Shown here piece after piece: positions 1-13,201 of a stretch of DNA of 64,000 nt (within the stretch, counting starts at the first letter, position 1; the number at the start of each line of letters is the position of its first letter). The position numbers were made by a program, and so were the translations under genes. Under the pieces are notes generated by a model. The model saw nothing but the letters and a program-made list of their open reading frames with translations, was not told the DNA's origin and made no database searches. The stretch is from the NCBI GenBank assembly GCA_028274465.1, contig CM051456.1, forward strand, positions 114,753,397 through 114,817,396, in the 5' to 3' direction. Source of the stretch: Plantago ovata (taxonomy: Eukaryota > Streptophyta > Magnoliopsida > Lamiales > Plantaginaceae).

Positions 1-2046
1 CAGTTGAATGCAATTTTGTGTCTCACTCGTCATTATATACTCATAGTATCTTGGACTACTATAATGGAGCATGCTAAGTCTATTCTTGTCACTGCCCACT
101 AGGCCAAAAAACTACATGCCAGAGCGGATATCTTCTGCAAAGTGCAAATTCTCTACAGATTTTAAAACGAACATGCATATTTGACTTGCAAAAACAAACG
201 GAAAAAGTACTATTAGAAAAAGAAAATAAAAAAAATATATCAAAAGCTAGCAGTAGTCAAACTTAAACCCCAATAAAAATTGTTCCGTTTCTGAGAAAAA
301 AAATTCTCTTAATAAGTTTCTCCACGTTAACTAAAAAAACATAATTAGATTGACGGTTATAAATTGTACTAATAGGATTCTCATTTCTACGGTCCTAAAC
401 TCTTTAAGATATACAGATATACGAGTAGTAGTACCAGTAATGTTACTACACTAATTAATTAATTTTGATCCTTCTAATAAGTGTGGTTATAAATCGTAGT
501 TTCGTTTGTTAGGTCGAAAAAGTGACGAACCTAGGATTATTAATAGTGGGACCGAAACTAGTTAATTAGTGTGGTACATTACTACTAGTGCTTGTTAGCC
601 ACACCATAAGTTGGGTGGACTGGTGTCTACTCTAGCATCGAGTTCAACTTATGCGCTTTTATTAAACACGTTTATATGACTGTGAGTTAACTCGACTACT
701 CGAGTTACCATGATTCATTTCTCTTTGTTCACTTTTTTCAATATACCCATTTTCCCGCATAGCGGCATAGGTTATAAGCTACTTGAAGCTTCTAAATTAC
801 TACTCCCCATCTATCACTAATAGTCCCACTTTGATTTAGCTCAAAAAAATAAAGCTCAATATATAATAATTTATGTACATCTTAATATTTTTATCCAATC
901 ATCACTAATGACTTTAAAATAATTAAATATGATAGCAATTGTTGATAACTTTTGTAATGATTTTTTTATGATTAAAATATATTTAATTTATTTCTCAAAA
1001 TGGAAATGGTACAATTAAAGATAGATACCTAATAATAAAATATGAGACTATCAATGATACATGGAGGGATTAGAATATAAAAATACACATCATTTTAGAA
1101 ACAGAAAGAGTGAAATGGATAAATCCGACATGCTGTTTCACTTCAACCTAGAAAAGATTTTTACGGAATGCTTGGATCCAATTTAGGGATGAAAATTTTC
1201 ATCCCTAAATTAGTCCATTAGCTTTATCGTTGATTTTAATACAGATTGCACAATAAATCGAAAAAAAAATACACTATAAGGTATAAGCCTCCTCCTGCCT
1301 GAATTAGTCAATACTAGAAAACGCGTCACACGCTACGCGTGTGAAGCGTCTTCTTGTTCTTGTAATGTATATCGACTTTTATACTAATCAGATGCAGATG
1401 TTGTATACATGCATATTCTAGGCTGCTATTTATGCATAAAACAAATAGAGAGGACAGCATAGCAAAATCAATAGACACATTCATAGAAAACTTGCTAGAC
1501 ACACGTTTAAGTAATTTATGTACCATAACATAACATGAGAATTTCAAGGGTGTTAGTAACTGATTTGCCTCTTTATATGCATGCATATTTTGTGTTAGTT
1601 ATTATCTATACTATTATATAAAGATAACATGGTCAAGTTAGTTGTCGGATCAATCGGAAGTTAATTCCCACATTACGGTAGTTATATTATTTATCTTTTT
1701 CTTTTTTTTTAATGATGCATTATTAACTTAATTAGTAGGGAAATAGTAGGAAAATTTTCAATTATAATAGATACTAACTTTCATATTATGAATATAATTT
1801 AACTTAAATATAAATAGAAATAAATTTGAATGATATTTATTGGAAATACTAATTATTTTGGATGCGCGCACCGCGTGCCATTTTTTCTAGTGATAATAAT
1901 TTGGAGCCAACTATGAAATTCTAGTTTGCCTGCATAAATAGGATAACCATGTTGTTCTAAGTATTTTTCTAGAAGAAAATACTCAATCATATCATAGTAT
2001 TAATCAAGATCAAAGTAAAATGCAGAACTTAACCCATACATATAAC
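1..2046. other. AT-rich intergenic DNA, no gene recognised
   Basis: No convincing exon, RNA gene or transposon ends were found here. The longest open frame (minus, 1326-1586) has no recognisable domain and atypical composition, so it is treated as chance. The one structured element is the palindrome listed separately. Around 1860 there is a short GC-rich patch in otherwise AT-rich sequence. Confidence 0.5.
1180..1211. repeat. 32-bp perfect palindrome
   Basis: The two arms are exact reverse complements with no spacer; one arm contains TTTAGGGATGAAAA and the other its complement. No target-site duplication or longer inverted repeat is obvious around it. It could be the fused ends of a tiny foldback element or a chance palindrome; the function is unknown. 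Confidence 0.8.
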
Positions 2047-2189
2047 ACTTTTCGCAACTTAATATTTAAAACATTCAAACACACTTTTCGCAACTTAATA
2101 TTTAAAACATTCAAACACACTTTTCGCAACTTAATATTTTAAACATTCAAACACACTTTTCGCAACTTAATATTTTAAACATTCAAACA
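2047..2189. repeat. 36-bp minisatellite, four tandem copies
   Basis: Four head-to-tail units start at 2047, 2083, 2119 and 2155. Each begins ACTTTTCGCAACTTAATATT. Units 1-2 share one variant and units 3-4 share another (a shifted T/A run), so the array probably grew by duplication of single units and then spread. A degenerate relative (ACTTTCCGCAGCTTAACATT) occurs once more near 2241. Confidence 0.9.
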
Positions 2190-5100
2190 TTATTCTCCTT
2201 CAAACTGGACATCAAAATGCATAACTCAATCCATACAGAACACTTTCCGCAGCTTAACATTTAGCTAATTCTAGCATGCAACATGCAGAAATAAATGAAA
2301 ACTCAAACTGCGGAGAATCCATGGTCCTCTTGGATCGTTAAAACTTGAATCCACTCTTTATCACCACTCCCAAGTCCTCATTTGTTGTTCCTCAGACATA
2401 AAGTGTCCATTTATGAGACTGATACCTAACAAACCACAAAAGAGCAGGTACTCTAAAACACAGTTACAGCTGAAACCTCAAAACAAACACAAAAAATATG
2501 GTGGCATGCATTCATTCAAATACATCAATCGAATGACATTACGGCCAGCTCAAGGCCTACTGTTCTCCATAACAATTAATTAACTCCAAATAAATTTTCA
2601 ATAGTCTTATTTCTCACAGATAATAAAAAGCCCTATTGATAAAAAGCCCTATTTCTCTAATGTAATTCTTACAGGGTTGTAAAAAATAACATCACATATA
2701 TTCCCAATCAAACTTATGTAGTTTTTTTTTTTTCATCCTACACAATAAGATTCCGAAACTTTCACAATATATAAGTTATAAGTTATAACAAGTAAAGATA
2801 TTCCCAATCAATCTAGTAATCTACCCAATTCTGTCTGGTGGAGATCTTATTTGATCCTCAGTACTAACTTAAATTGATGGATAATAAACTCAACTATTTT
2901 TTCCACATCTAAGCTGATGTAATTACTGCATGAGTAAAGTTGCTAATTTCATATATCATCAGCCTCCAAGTATTATTTTTAAGTCTGTCAATGCAGCATC
3001 CTATAGCTTCAAGTAGTTAGCATATCAATAGTCAGTTATCGGAGATTTAGAACTTAACACTGGATGACACCTCTACAAACTCAAAGGAGATTAATGGAAT
3101 ATAAGAAATACTAATGTGATGCATGCATTTGAAAGGATATGAACAAGCATATGAAAGCTTACTATATATGTGGGCTAGTTATGATTGTACTCCTGACTCT
3201 TGGACTGAACAAAATGCTCCAATTTCTCTTGATCCCAGTCCTCCATTCCTTGTTCATCATCTAATGGACAAAGAACATATAAAATGTCAGATAGAATCTG
3301 CAGAGCTAGCTTGAGACAAAGAAGCCACACATGTTGAAGAAAGCTCAAGGTTAATCAACTTAAGAGATCAATCGTTCAGTCCAACATTACAAATGCACTG
3401 GGTAGCCACTGAAATCCAATTTACACACATCCAATCCAAATCCCAAAACATGAACAGCTTTGTTCATTACCATCTTTGATTTAGTAATTAAATGTTTACA
3501 TATATCCATAACTTCAAGTGAACATGAGTCAATCATAGTGCTTTCTAAAACTAAATAATGCAAAAATAAAAGAAATTACCCTTAAGATTGATTAGATTAG
3601 TCTATGCACGAACTTTTCTCATGCCATTCATGTACTAATTAAAAATCTGAATCTAATAGAGAAATTGCAATACGTCTTTCATAACAACTCTACCCAAGGG
3701 AATCCCTAGCTTTTCATCAAAACAACTTTAATAAATTCTATAATAGAACAAGGTACCGTACATTAAGCATAAGGGGAGGAACATAAGTCGGAGAAAGCTC
3801 AAACAAACCTAAGCTAGAGTGCCAAATACAAGATCAAAAGTTACACTGGCTATTAAAAGCATAAACTTACCACAGAAATATGTGAAACCTACAGCTTCCA
3901 TGGCTCTTGTCTTCTGACCAAACGGCTCCAGCGGTGCTCAGGGTATAGGATTTGATCTGGCTAAAAACCATTACATATTAGTAGTACTTAACCAGATCAA
4001 AAACTGAAATCATTACTCCAGCGATGGAAGGAAACTGGAACACCGAACACAGATTATTTAGGATTTTATCAAAATAAAAACATTACATACAACTACTTCA
4101 GTTATAAGACAACCTTTCAAGCAATTCAATAGTCCATCAAACTTTTATTCCTGTAATATAGCATCTTTCAATTCCTTTTACTTTCTGATTAAGAATAATC
4201 TTCTGATGCTCAATCACAACCCCTTGCAATCCAACTGGATCACTTGAGTTAGATTACCATTAGCATAAATTAGCTCATCTAATTCAGGACAAAGAATTTC
4301 AGAATACTTTTTGTTAAATATCAGTAAAGACTTCAATGACCGTAATGATTTTCCTTGATTTCCCTATTCTGTCAGCATCTTAAAAGGGAACGATCTGCCA
4401 ATACACGATTACATATCTAATTGAAAATGTAAAGAGCAGGGTGCAAACAACATTCTATCAAATTCCATGGCCTCTTATGCTAACTTTTATCATAAGTGAA
4501 AAGAAGGAAGGTTACCACTTAACACTGAGATCATAGCTGACAAAATGGACAACCACTCTGATTCCAACTACCTGCATACCAGAATGAGATTATTATAGGG
4601 CCATGTCATTTCACTCTTCCAGATAAACATGCGACTCAACAATGAGCAACGCAAACTATGTGAGAGCACAAGTGTAAAATATCACAACAGTCGATCTGAT
4701 TCTTTTGCTTTTACAAAATTTAGATCAAGTTGTGGTAGAATAACATATGAGATGCATAGTTTTTTATATATAAAAACTGCAAGGTTTCCTAATTCTCAGC
4801 TAACTTCTAGGGGCCTAGCATCCAATCAACCCTACTCGGATAAAATTCGCTAACTTACTCTAGTTAATCAATTTGCTATTAAGGAAATACACAACAGAGA
4901 AGTATAAGCACACACAGAAAAAACATGCTTAACCACTAAGGGCACAGGGGACACACGACCTGTACGCATACTGAAACAAGGAATAGAATGGTCATACATA
5001 GTTCTGTAACTAATGGCATTGTGTGGATTGACTATTGAGTGAGGAAGGTGTGTCTATGTCCATATCGCAGAAAAACTGGATTGATCGCTGCACAACTTAA

Positions 5101-5500
5101 GCAGGAAGAAGTTATAGACGAGCGAAGTAAAGACACCCTGCATTACTACTTCCGATGATAAATTCTATCACCAATTAATCAATTATCTCAAACAAGATAA
5201 TCAAAATACTGTCCAAACTCCCAAGCCAATATTCTCTTTTACGTCAGAACCATTCACTCAGGATTAAGGTTTACGATACACGATGAACTCCGAAAATGCT
5301 AGTGATGAACAAGTGTCATATTTTCTTCAACAGACATCAACAGCATTCTAAATTTATAGGTAAAATCAGAAACCGAAAATCGGCATCAAAATTAGGGAGG
5401 ATACACTTAAAAGTTAAAACTCACAAATGAAAAGGTAATGAATACACTATATGATTCAACACTAACTACAATAGAGAATAATTAATTGATCAACATATTC
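2190..5500. other. Intergenic or intronic AT-rich DNA, no gene resolved
   Basis: No complete gene could be assembled. On the minus strand two short intervals look exon-like because they are bounded by AG and GT signals: about 4515-4570 and about 3885-3960. Together with the leader-like sequence near 7 kb they could be part of a minus-strand transcript, but no reading frame joined them into a recognisable protein. The plus-strand open frames near 3123 and 4629 show no domain. Confidence 0.3.
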
Positions 5501-5534
5501 TCAATTAGAAATCAAGCATAAGTAGTTTACGTAC

Positions 5535-5740
5535 CAACTCCAGGCTAAGATGAAATCCATATAGTCCCAGAGTACTACTCCAATCCCACCAACAATATTA
5601 TCATTAGGAAAAGCAAGTTCAGTTTTATCCAGCCCGTGGGTGTCGGCGTCCATGGACCTTGTACTGTCTCATTTTCTATATGCATCAGTTCAACTGGTCT
5701 ATAATTACACCGTACAAACTGAAACTGAAGATACCTGGAT
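5535..5740 (-). pseudogene. Decayed RNase H-like (RVT_3 type) fragment
   Basis: In minus-strand translation the stretch WTPTPTGWIKLN resembles the entry to the plant retroelement-type RNase H fold, and a second frame immediately continues AFPNDNIVGGIGVVLWDY, which fits the next strand of that fold. The two halves are in different frames, and the catalytic Asp expected after KLN is absent, so the copy is broken. The source was probably a non-LTR retrotransposon or a domesticated RNase H-like gene. A fuller, unrelated copy lies at 39.1-39.6 kb. The assignment rests on motif resemblance only. Confidence 0.45.
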
Positions 5741-6849
5741 AGCATAATTGAATGGGAAAAAATAAAGGTCATATTTTAGTTTTATCAAAGTCACAAAATT
5801 AATGAAAACTCTTATCTAGAAATCTGAATGAAATTGTTGCATAGTATAGTTCACTAAATCAAAGTATGCTTACTTACTATAGCTAAAACAAATCATTGGT
5901 TCAAAATATACTTGGAGAAAACTGATCTGAACATGAGAAGGACAACCAATTGTTTGGTTGCCTATGCCTCATGGTGGTTTTGTTCATCAATATTTTACTT
6001 TCACGTCTCATCAGCTCTCAAATGGTGCACGTCTCCAATTCTTATACCATGAATGGTGAAGAATCAAATAGGAAGCTCTTGTTGTACGTAGAAGAAAATT
6101 TACCGAAAGCATTACAAAGTGACATACTTGAACAAATTAACAAGCATTGATATACTCTCTACAGTATTATATTGTGTTTCTGAACACTAATTTATAACTC
6201 AAGTCCAAGAGCAGATTACCTTTCCCCTGCCAAGTCGCAACGTAAGAGGTCTAGCACGTTTATATGTACTATCAAACACTATCCCATTAGCAAACTTTGC
6301 AGTATAATGCACCTACATTCGCAAAATCACACTAAAAAACACAACTTTGTGATTTCAGTCTCCAAGAATACGAAAATCGAACCCAATACACATACACACC
6401 AAACAATCATCATACTACTACTACGATTACAAAAATTTAACATACATAGCAAGAATTCATTGCACATTGTGATTTCACTTAAATGTAGAATACAGGAATT
6501 CATAGCAAGAACACATCATTACCCAATAAATGGCAAAAACAAGAATATCAAATTAAATCAACTAAATAAAGCTATTACACTAAACTTGAGAATATGAAAC
6601 TATCAATGGACTCAACTGAGTAATAAAAAAAGATGAGGGACTGACATTAATAAGCTGAGCAAAAGGCACTTCATCTCCATAGCCAACAGCCACGTCACGG
6701 TAGCCAAGACCGGTACCAACACCACCAAATCACGCTTCCACCGTACCAACCGCCCCACCCGCCACTCACCCACCGCCCCATCAGAATCTAATAAAATTTA
6801 TATATTGAAGCTGGAAGCAAGATTAAAAACATAGTAGAAGTATTTTATC

Positions 6850-7110
6850 TCTGATTTGTTGAGCCGATGGTGAGATAGCAAACATGTTTTGGAATTTTGT
6901 TGGAAGCATTCCGGAATTACCGCCACCGGATCTTTCGATTTCCCTGTTTCTCATCCTCCTTATGATTGCAATCCGTTATTTGATGACCATTAAATCACCA
7001 TTGATTAATGGACCGTGATTTCTTCAGTTCCGATTTGGAGAAGAAGAAGAAGAGAGAGATGTCGGGAGAGAGATGTTGTGTGATGAGGGAAGAAGAAGTG
7101 AAGAAGAAAA
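6850..7110 (-). other. Possible 5' leader and first exon of an unresolved minus-strand gene
   Basis: Read on the minus strand, 7110-7020 is a CT-rich stretch like a plant 5' UTR. Two very short upstream frames follow, then an ATG at 6954 opening MRNREIERSGGG. A plausible donor (GGTGGCG followed by GTAATT) lies about 35 bases in. Downstream, 6650-6730 contains an open frame rich in Gly and Val, but no acceptor could be fixed. The product is unknown; this may be a non-coding transcript or a dead gene. Confidence 0.25.
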
Positions 7111-7209
7111 GGTTTTAAAAAAATTAAATAAAAAAAAAAAAAGCGACAAAATAGCAAAATTGGAGAAAAATCAGCTAACCTGCCGCGTGAGCTCCAAGAG
7201 ACTTTCACT

Positions 7210-9820
7210 ATATAGTAGTAATTTATTAGGAATTAATGTATATATTATGTAGGTCTTTATTGTACACTTGTGATAAAATATCTCCTTTTTATCCATTACA
7301 TAAGAGTTGGAATAAAATTAAATATCTCAATAATATTTTTTATATCAAATATCAAAATAGGAATTTCAAAAGGAAAAAATACTTAATGACACATGTACGC
7401 ACCAGATTGAAACTGAATAAGCAAGATCAACGGTTTAAAATTGATTGGTAGGTCAATCAATTGATTGAATCAACAGGCTTAGTATATTACTTTAAATTCA
7501 TCTTTCTCATCCCTATCTCTAAATTATTCCCCTTAAAATTAAATTAAATCCAAACATAACGTTAACGTTAGCTTTTCTAATTCAGTCACACCACTTAGGC
7601 CTAAACTACCATTCATGTTCTTATCTACTCCTTGATATCACAATTAATTGATGTTTAATAATTTTTCACCTTAGCAAAATATTTGTCGCTTAGCCCTGCA
7701 ATCTATGACCCTTATCTCTGTTTTTATTCTTCATCTATTATTATATTCTGAAATCTTTTTTCATCTATTATTTAATTATGAAAGATTAGAGAAAGAGTAA
7801 TCAAAATTAGGCTGAAATGAATCCTGTATTTTTCTATTAATTTCAAGAGTCATGATTGCAATAAATTTTATTAATTTGTGTGTTTAGCTTAAAAATGATA
7901 ATTAATTGTGATAGGAGGGAGTAGTTTAATTGTGTAGAAACAAAGCCAAATGTTCCACCAAAGATTGATCCTGTCAGCTAAAATTAGGGTTTATAGTAAG
8001 TTGAATTGAGGTGAGTTTCTGTGAACTAAGTGACAATTACACGAATTTTTTTTGATCTATTTTTTATTTTTAGATTGTATCACAATATACTTACTCAATT
8101 AAATGACCTTAATGTAAATGAATCTCAATTTAAATAAACAAAAGTATGAAATGAGAAACAAAAATTGGAGTAGACTTTTGAGCTAATGACCATACTCTGG
8201 GTGAGAGAGAGTGAGAAGCAGCTTATGGTAGAGGTGTCCTTATCTTGCAAGACAGAAACCAGAGTCTGTCTGAGGGGCACATTGGGCCAAAGAGCATTTG
8301 TCCATAACTCATTGAATAGAGGAGGCCCAATTGGGGCCGGAAACGACAGCGTTAGTATGTGTTAATTTGAAAAAAATGGTGTAGTGACAAAATGATATGG
8401 GGATAGTGTCTGACAGGAAGAGGCTGCAGTGCAGATAGTCAGCTACTCTACTAGATTACTACTCTCTCTACATTATCACCATCATTATCAAAAATATACT
8501 ACTCCTACTGTCTACTACTTCTACTGCTAATCTCTATCTCTCTCACACTCCCGGTCATGTCAATCACCACGTCTCTTCACGCCGTCAGTTTTAGCCATGC
8601 TAATTGCTAACACTACTCCTGCATGCACTGCACCTACTATTACTATTCCTACTTCCTTCACGCTACGCCTTGATTTTTCTACCTCAACCTCTCTTCAATT
8701 TCCTTCCGTCCCCATTGGATGAATTCCTTTTCAGGGGTTACAAATACAAAATAATGTTTTTAGGGGATGATTAAAGTTTTGTGGAACAATTAATTAAGTG
8801 AGTACATACTCTATAGTTGTAAAATTATTGTTTTCAAATTCGACTCACTTGGAATAAAAACAATCACTATAATCTAAACTAATTTAAAGAGAAATTGTTT
8901 AAGGAGGTTCACAGATCATTTTTCAATTTAAACTTATAAATAACTTAATTGAATAGAATCTCCAAGTTATAAACTTCTTCTACAAATACTCAAAAAACAT
9001 ACTAAAAACAATTTCTTATTAAATTAAATAAGAGCCTGAATAAATTAAACTACTGTAACAACCACCCACTTAATATAGTGTACTGTTTCTATTACCTTTT
9101 GGCATGGTTAATTCCTTAATTGTATGGATGAACTTAGTACTATGGATTTATTTGCGAAAATAATCTTCCCTACAAATAACATTATCATGTATTTAACCCT
9201 TAAATTTGGACCATTACAACTTACTCTTCTCAAATGCATAACATATTCATCATGGCTTAACATGGTCGACCATTTGCATCTCTTGTGGGTGGAGGTTTTT
9301 TGGTTCTAATACGATAATATCATTTATACGTTATAACAGCTTAATGGCCAAGCCGATTCGGTGAGTGATTATAAATGTGACCGTAACGGATAACTTCACG
9401 ATAAATATATAAATATGTTTCCAACTCTCATGTTAAGCATTTGCTCAAAATAAAAAGAAACTCTCATGCTAAGCATGACAGATGACAAGAAGTAATTATT
9501 TGAAGGGAAAAAATGTTGCAGAGGTTCAGTAGAGTTTAGAGTAGCATTTCCAGCAAGTAAAGAGTATCTCGTGATACATATCTTGATTCTCTACTGCGCA
9601 CCCAAATGATATTGACACAGACCGATGGTCGCTGTGGGTTCTCTGAGACGGTCAATGAGAATAAGCCAATGGAAAATCACAAGTACTCACTGACCAAAAC
9701 AAAACAAAAACAAAACACGAATACAACCACCAAAACTTTCCGCTCACAAAAATCTCACTTTTGTTCTTTCGCCAATTTATTTTTTAACATCTTCCATTCC
9801 CTTCTGATTCCCTTTCCTCC
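7210..9820. other. Intergenic region upstream of the CLV1-like gene
   Basis: No gene was found in about 2.6 kb. The sequence 8400-8700 is unusually CT/ACT-rich and could be the leader of an unannotated transcript or part of the distal promoter of the downstream receptor kinase, but no coding frame follows. The remainder is AT-rich with short homopolymer runs. Confidence 0.4.
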
Positions 9821-9827
9821 TGTCACA

Positions 9828-9837
9828 TTATAAACCA
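9828..9837 (+). promoter_or_regulatory. Probable TATA element of the CLV1-like gene
   Basis: An ATTATAAACC element sits about 70 bases before the initiator ATG. It is followed by a C/T/A-rich leader without any ATG, which is the usual spacing for a short plant 5' UTR. It is assigned by position and motif only. Confidence 0.45.
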
Positions 9838-9902
9838 CCTCTCACATTCCTACAAAAATTTATTTCCAGAATCAAACTCAATTCCGCCATTGACGACCTC
9901 AA

Positions 9903-12900
9903 ATGAAAACCTCCATTCCCCCTCTCTTCCTCTTCCTCTTCCTCCTCTTCCTCCACACACCTCCTCTCCATGCATACTCCGACCTCGACACCTTACTCAC
10001 ACTCAAATCCTCCTTACTCTCCCCCAACTCCTCCGCTCTCACCGACTGGACCTCAACCGCCGCCGACCACTGCTCCTTCTCCGGCGTCACCTGCGACTCA
10101 AACCGCCGCGTCACATCCCTCTACATCACCGACCTCCCTCTCTGCGGGACTCTCTCGCCGTCAATCGGACTCCTAACAAGCCTCACAAACCTCACTCTCG
10201 CCTCCTGCAATCTCACCGGTCCTCTCCCTCTCGAAATGTCGAACCTAACTCTTCTGAAATTCGTCAATCTCAGTATAAACGCCTTAAACGGAACTTTTCC
10301 AGGTGAAATCGTGCTCAGGCTCACCGACCTGGAGGTTTTCGATGTATACAACAACAATTTCGTCGGGGATTTACCCGCGCAGTTTGTTAAGCTCCAGAAA
10401 TTGAGGATGCTGAAATTGGCGGGAAATTATTTCTCCGGTGAGATTCCGGAGATTTACTCGGAGTTTAAGGAGTTGAGGTATCTGGCCTTGCAGGGGAACA
10501 GTTTGACAGGGAGAATTCCGGCTAGTCTGGCGTTGATTCCGAATCTGGAAGAGATGTATTTGGGGTACTATAACACTTATGATGGTGGTATTCCGGTGGA
10601 GTTCGGGTCGATTTCTTCTCTCCGGTTGCTTGATCTCGGGCAGTGTAATCTCACCGGTGAGATTCCGGCGTCTCTCGGGAATCTCAAGCATTTGCACACT
10701 TTATTCCTTCAGGTACTATTTAGTAGCATCACATTCCATATCAAGTTCCAATTTGTTTGGTTGACTTTTTTAGTCCGGTTTGACTCCAAATTAAATCGTA
10801 CCTAACAAATAATATTTGAACTTATATGCTTTTGAATATTTGACTAGTTAAATGCCATTGGTAAAAGTTCATTTGATCTGTTATTGATTATGATATGTTA
10901 TTGATTGATAGATAAATAACTTGACTGGATACATACCGGCTGAGCTGTCTGGAATGGTGAGCCTGATGTCGCTGGACCTTTCGATTAACAACCTGGTTGG
11001 TGGGATACCTGACAGTTTTGTTGATTTGAAGAACCTTACACTGCTGAACTTGTTTCAGAACAAGTTTAAAGGTCCTCTACCTGAGTTCATTGGTGACCTT
11101 CCGAATTTGGAAGTTTTGCATATCTGGAACAACAATTTCACCATGAGTTTGCCGGAGAATTTAGGGAGGAGTGGGAGGTTGAAGATGTTGGATGTTAGTT
11201 ATAATCATCTCACGGGGATGATTCCGAAGGACTTGTGTAAGGGAGGGATATTGGAGACTTTGATTCTCATGGATAATTTCTTTTATGGCCCTGTGCCTGA
11301 GGAGGTTGGTGGGTGCAAGTCGTTGACGAGGATTAGGATCAAGAAGAATTTCTTTAATGGATCGGTACCGAGTGGTTTTTTTAGGTTGCCTTTGATGGAT
11401 ATGCTGGAGTTAAATGATAATTATTTTAGTGGTGAGCTGCCGGGGGAGATCTCTGCAAATACTCTTGCTACTCTTGATTTGTCGAACAATTGGATTTCGG
11501 GTAAGATTCCGCCTTCAGTTGGGAGTTTGATCAATCTTCAGGTTTTAGCTCTTGATACGAACAGGTTCTCTGGTGAAATTCCGGAGGGAATTTTTAGTCT
11601 GGAGAAGCTCTCAAAGCTGAACTTCAGTGACAACAGCTTGACAGGCAGAATTCCAGCATCTGTTCATCGTGGTTCTCAGCTGACGTTCATTGATCTTAGC
11701 CGGAATAACTTGGATGGGGAGATTCCTGGAAGCATATGTGGGATACAGAATCTTAATGTGCTTAATCTTTCAAGAAACAGATTGGAGGGCGAGATTCCAG
11801 GCGAAATTGGGCTCATGAAAAGTTTGACAATATTGGATCTGTCTTACAACGATTTTAGTGGTAGAAGGCCTATGAGTGGTCTATTTAGAGACCTTGATGA
11901 TCAATTTTTCGCTGGGAATCCAAATCTCTGTTCCCCTCATAGCTCCTTTTGCCCGTCCGCTCGAACCAAACATGACTCACACAATAGTCGTGTTTCCAAT
12001 ATTGTGATTTTCCTCATTGTGTTGATCACTGTGCTATTGTTCATTCCTGGAACTTGGATGATGTACAAGAGGAAGCGATTGGAGAAATCGCGAGCTTGGA
12101 AGCTCACTGCTTTCCAGCGTCTCGACTGCAAGGTTGAGGATGTGTTGGAGTGCTTGAAAGATGAGAACATAATCGGGAAAGGTGGGGCAGGAATTGTATA
12201 CAGAGGGTCCATGTCAAATGGAACAGATGTAGCAATCAAACGTCTAAATACTCACAACCACAATGACCGCGGCTTCATGGCAGAAATCCAGACCTTAGGG
12301 AGAATTAGGCACCGGAATATTGTTCGACTCATTGGCTATGTGTCTAACAAGGATACAAACTTGTTGCTCTATGAGTTCATGTCACATGGAAGCTTGGGTG
12401 AGATGTTACATGGTACCAAAGGGGCTCATCTGCAGTGGGAATCTAGGTACCGGATAGCTGTGGAGGCAGCTAAGGGTCTTTGCTACTTGCACCATGACTG
12501 TTCGCCTTCAATCATCCATAGAGATGTGAAGTCTAATAATATTCTGCTTGACTCTGACTATGAGGCGCATGTTGCTGATTTTGGTCTCGCCAAGTTCTTC
12601 CACGACGCTGGTGCCTCTGAGTGCATGTCTTCAATTGCTGGGTCCTACGGTTACATTGCACCTGGTGAGTTGTCTCTGAGTTCTATGTTAACTACAGTAT
12701 TGGTAATAACATTTGTTTGATTGCAAGCTTGTCTTGGAATTTCATTTTGTTAGGATATCATGAACTCTTTGGAACAGTTGGTTGTTTCTTATACCTGATT
12801 ACTATCAAATTGATGTACTTAATGTATCTTCTTTGAAATATGTAACAGAATATGCTTACACTCTGAAAGTAGACCAAAAGAGCGACGTGTACAGCTTCGG

Positions 12901-13201
12901 GGTGGTTCTACTAGAGCTCATCACAGGCAGAAGGCCTGTGGGAGGGTTTGGAGATGGAGTGGACATAGTGAGGTGGGTCGTGAGCGTTTCATCGGAGCTT
13001 CCTCAGCCAACTGATGCAGCTTCAGTGCTAGCAGTGCTGGACTCTAGGCTTACCGGGTATCCACTCGCAGGTGTGGTGAACATGTTCAAGATTGCAATGC
13101 TGTGCGTGGAAGATGATAGCTCTGCGAGGCCAACTATGCGTGAAGTTGTTCAGATGCTCACTAGTCCTCCGCCAGTGACGCCCAAACTCATCAGTCTATG
13201 A
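9903..13201 (+). CDS. CLV1: CLAVATA1-like LRR receptor-like kinase (three exons)
   Basis: Exons 9903-10712, 10912-12664 and 12849-13201 join to about 971 residues, close to Arabidopsis CLV1 (980). Order: signal peptide (Leu/Phe-rich, residues 1-25), N-cap with CSFSGVTC, about 20 extracellular LRRs, a single transmembrane helix near residues 633-655 followed by KRKR, and a Ser/Thr kinase. The kinase keeps the Gly loop (GKGGAGIVY), VAIK lysine near 711, [15 protein letters not shown] and, across intron 2, APE. Plant CLV1 proteins perceive CLE peptides at the plasma membrane and limit stem-cell number in meristems. The kinase intron within APE matches the family; intron 1 inside the LRRs is extra and is shared with the tandem copy downstream. 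CLV1 is favoured over BAM by overall similarity, without a tree. Confidence 0.9.
10753..10796 (+). repeat. MITE-like fragment in intron 1 of the CLV1-like gene
   Basis: About 40 bases of this intron (including TCCGGTTTGACTCCAAATTAA with preceding GTTGACTTTTTTA) closely match the sub-terminal arm of the Stowaway-like MITE at 56.7-57.0 kb. Only one arm is recognisable and no terminus or target-site duplication is left, so it is an old fragment. It implies that the intron once received an insertion. Confidence 0.5.

Noticed and set aside
5950-6150. Plus-strand frame ending with a Glu/Asn/Lys-rich helical stretch
   Set aside because: The last 40 residues look protein-like, but there is no start context, domain or neighbouring exon; not enough for a gene call.
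8405-8640. A segment near 8412 resembling a miR408-complementary site, with ATGCACTGC near 8623
   Set aside because: The match needs several gaps, and the two pieces do not form a precursor-like hairpin with the star sequence in the usual place. Treated as coincidence.
9899-10697. Several other-frame open frames over the first CLV1-like exon
   Set aside because: The exon is C-rich and LRR-repetitive, which keeps other frames open; only the plus frame from 9903 gives signal peptide and LRRs.
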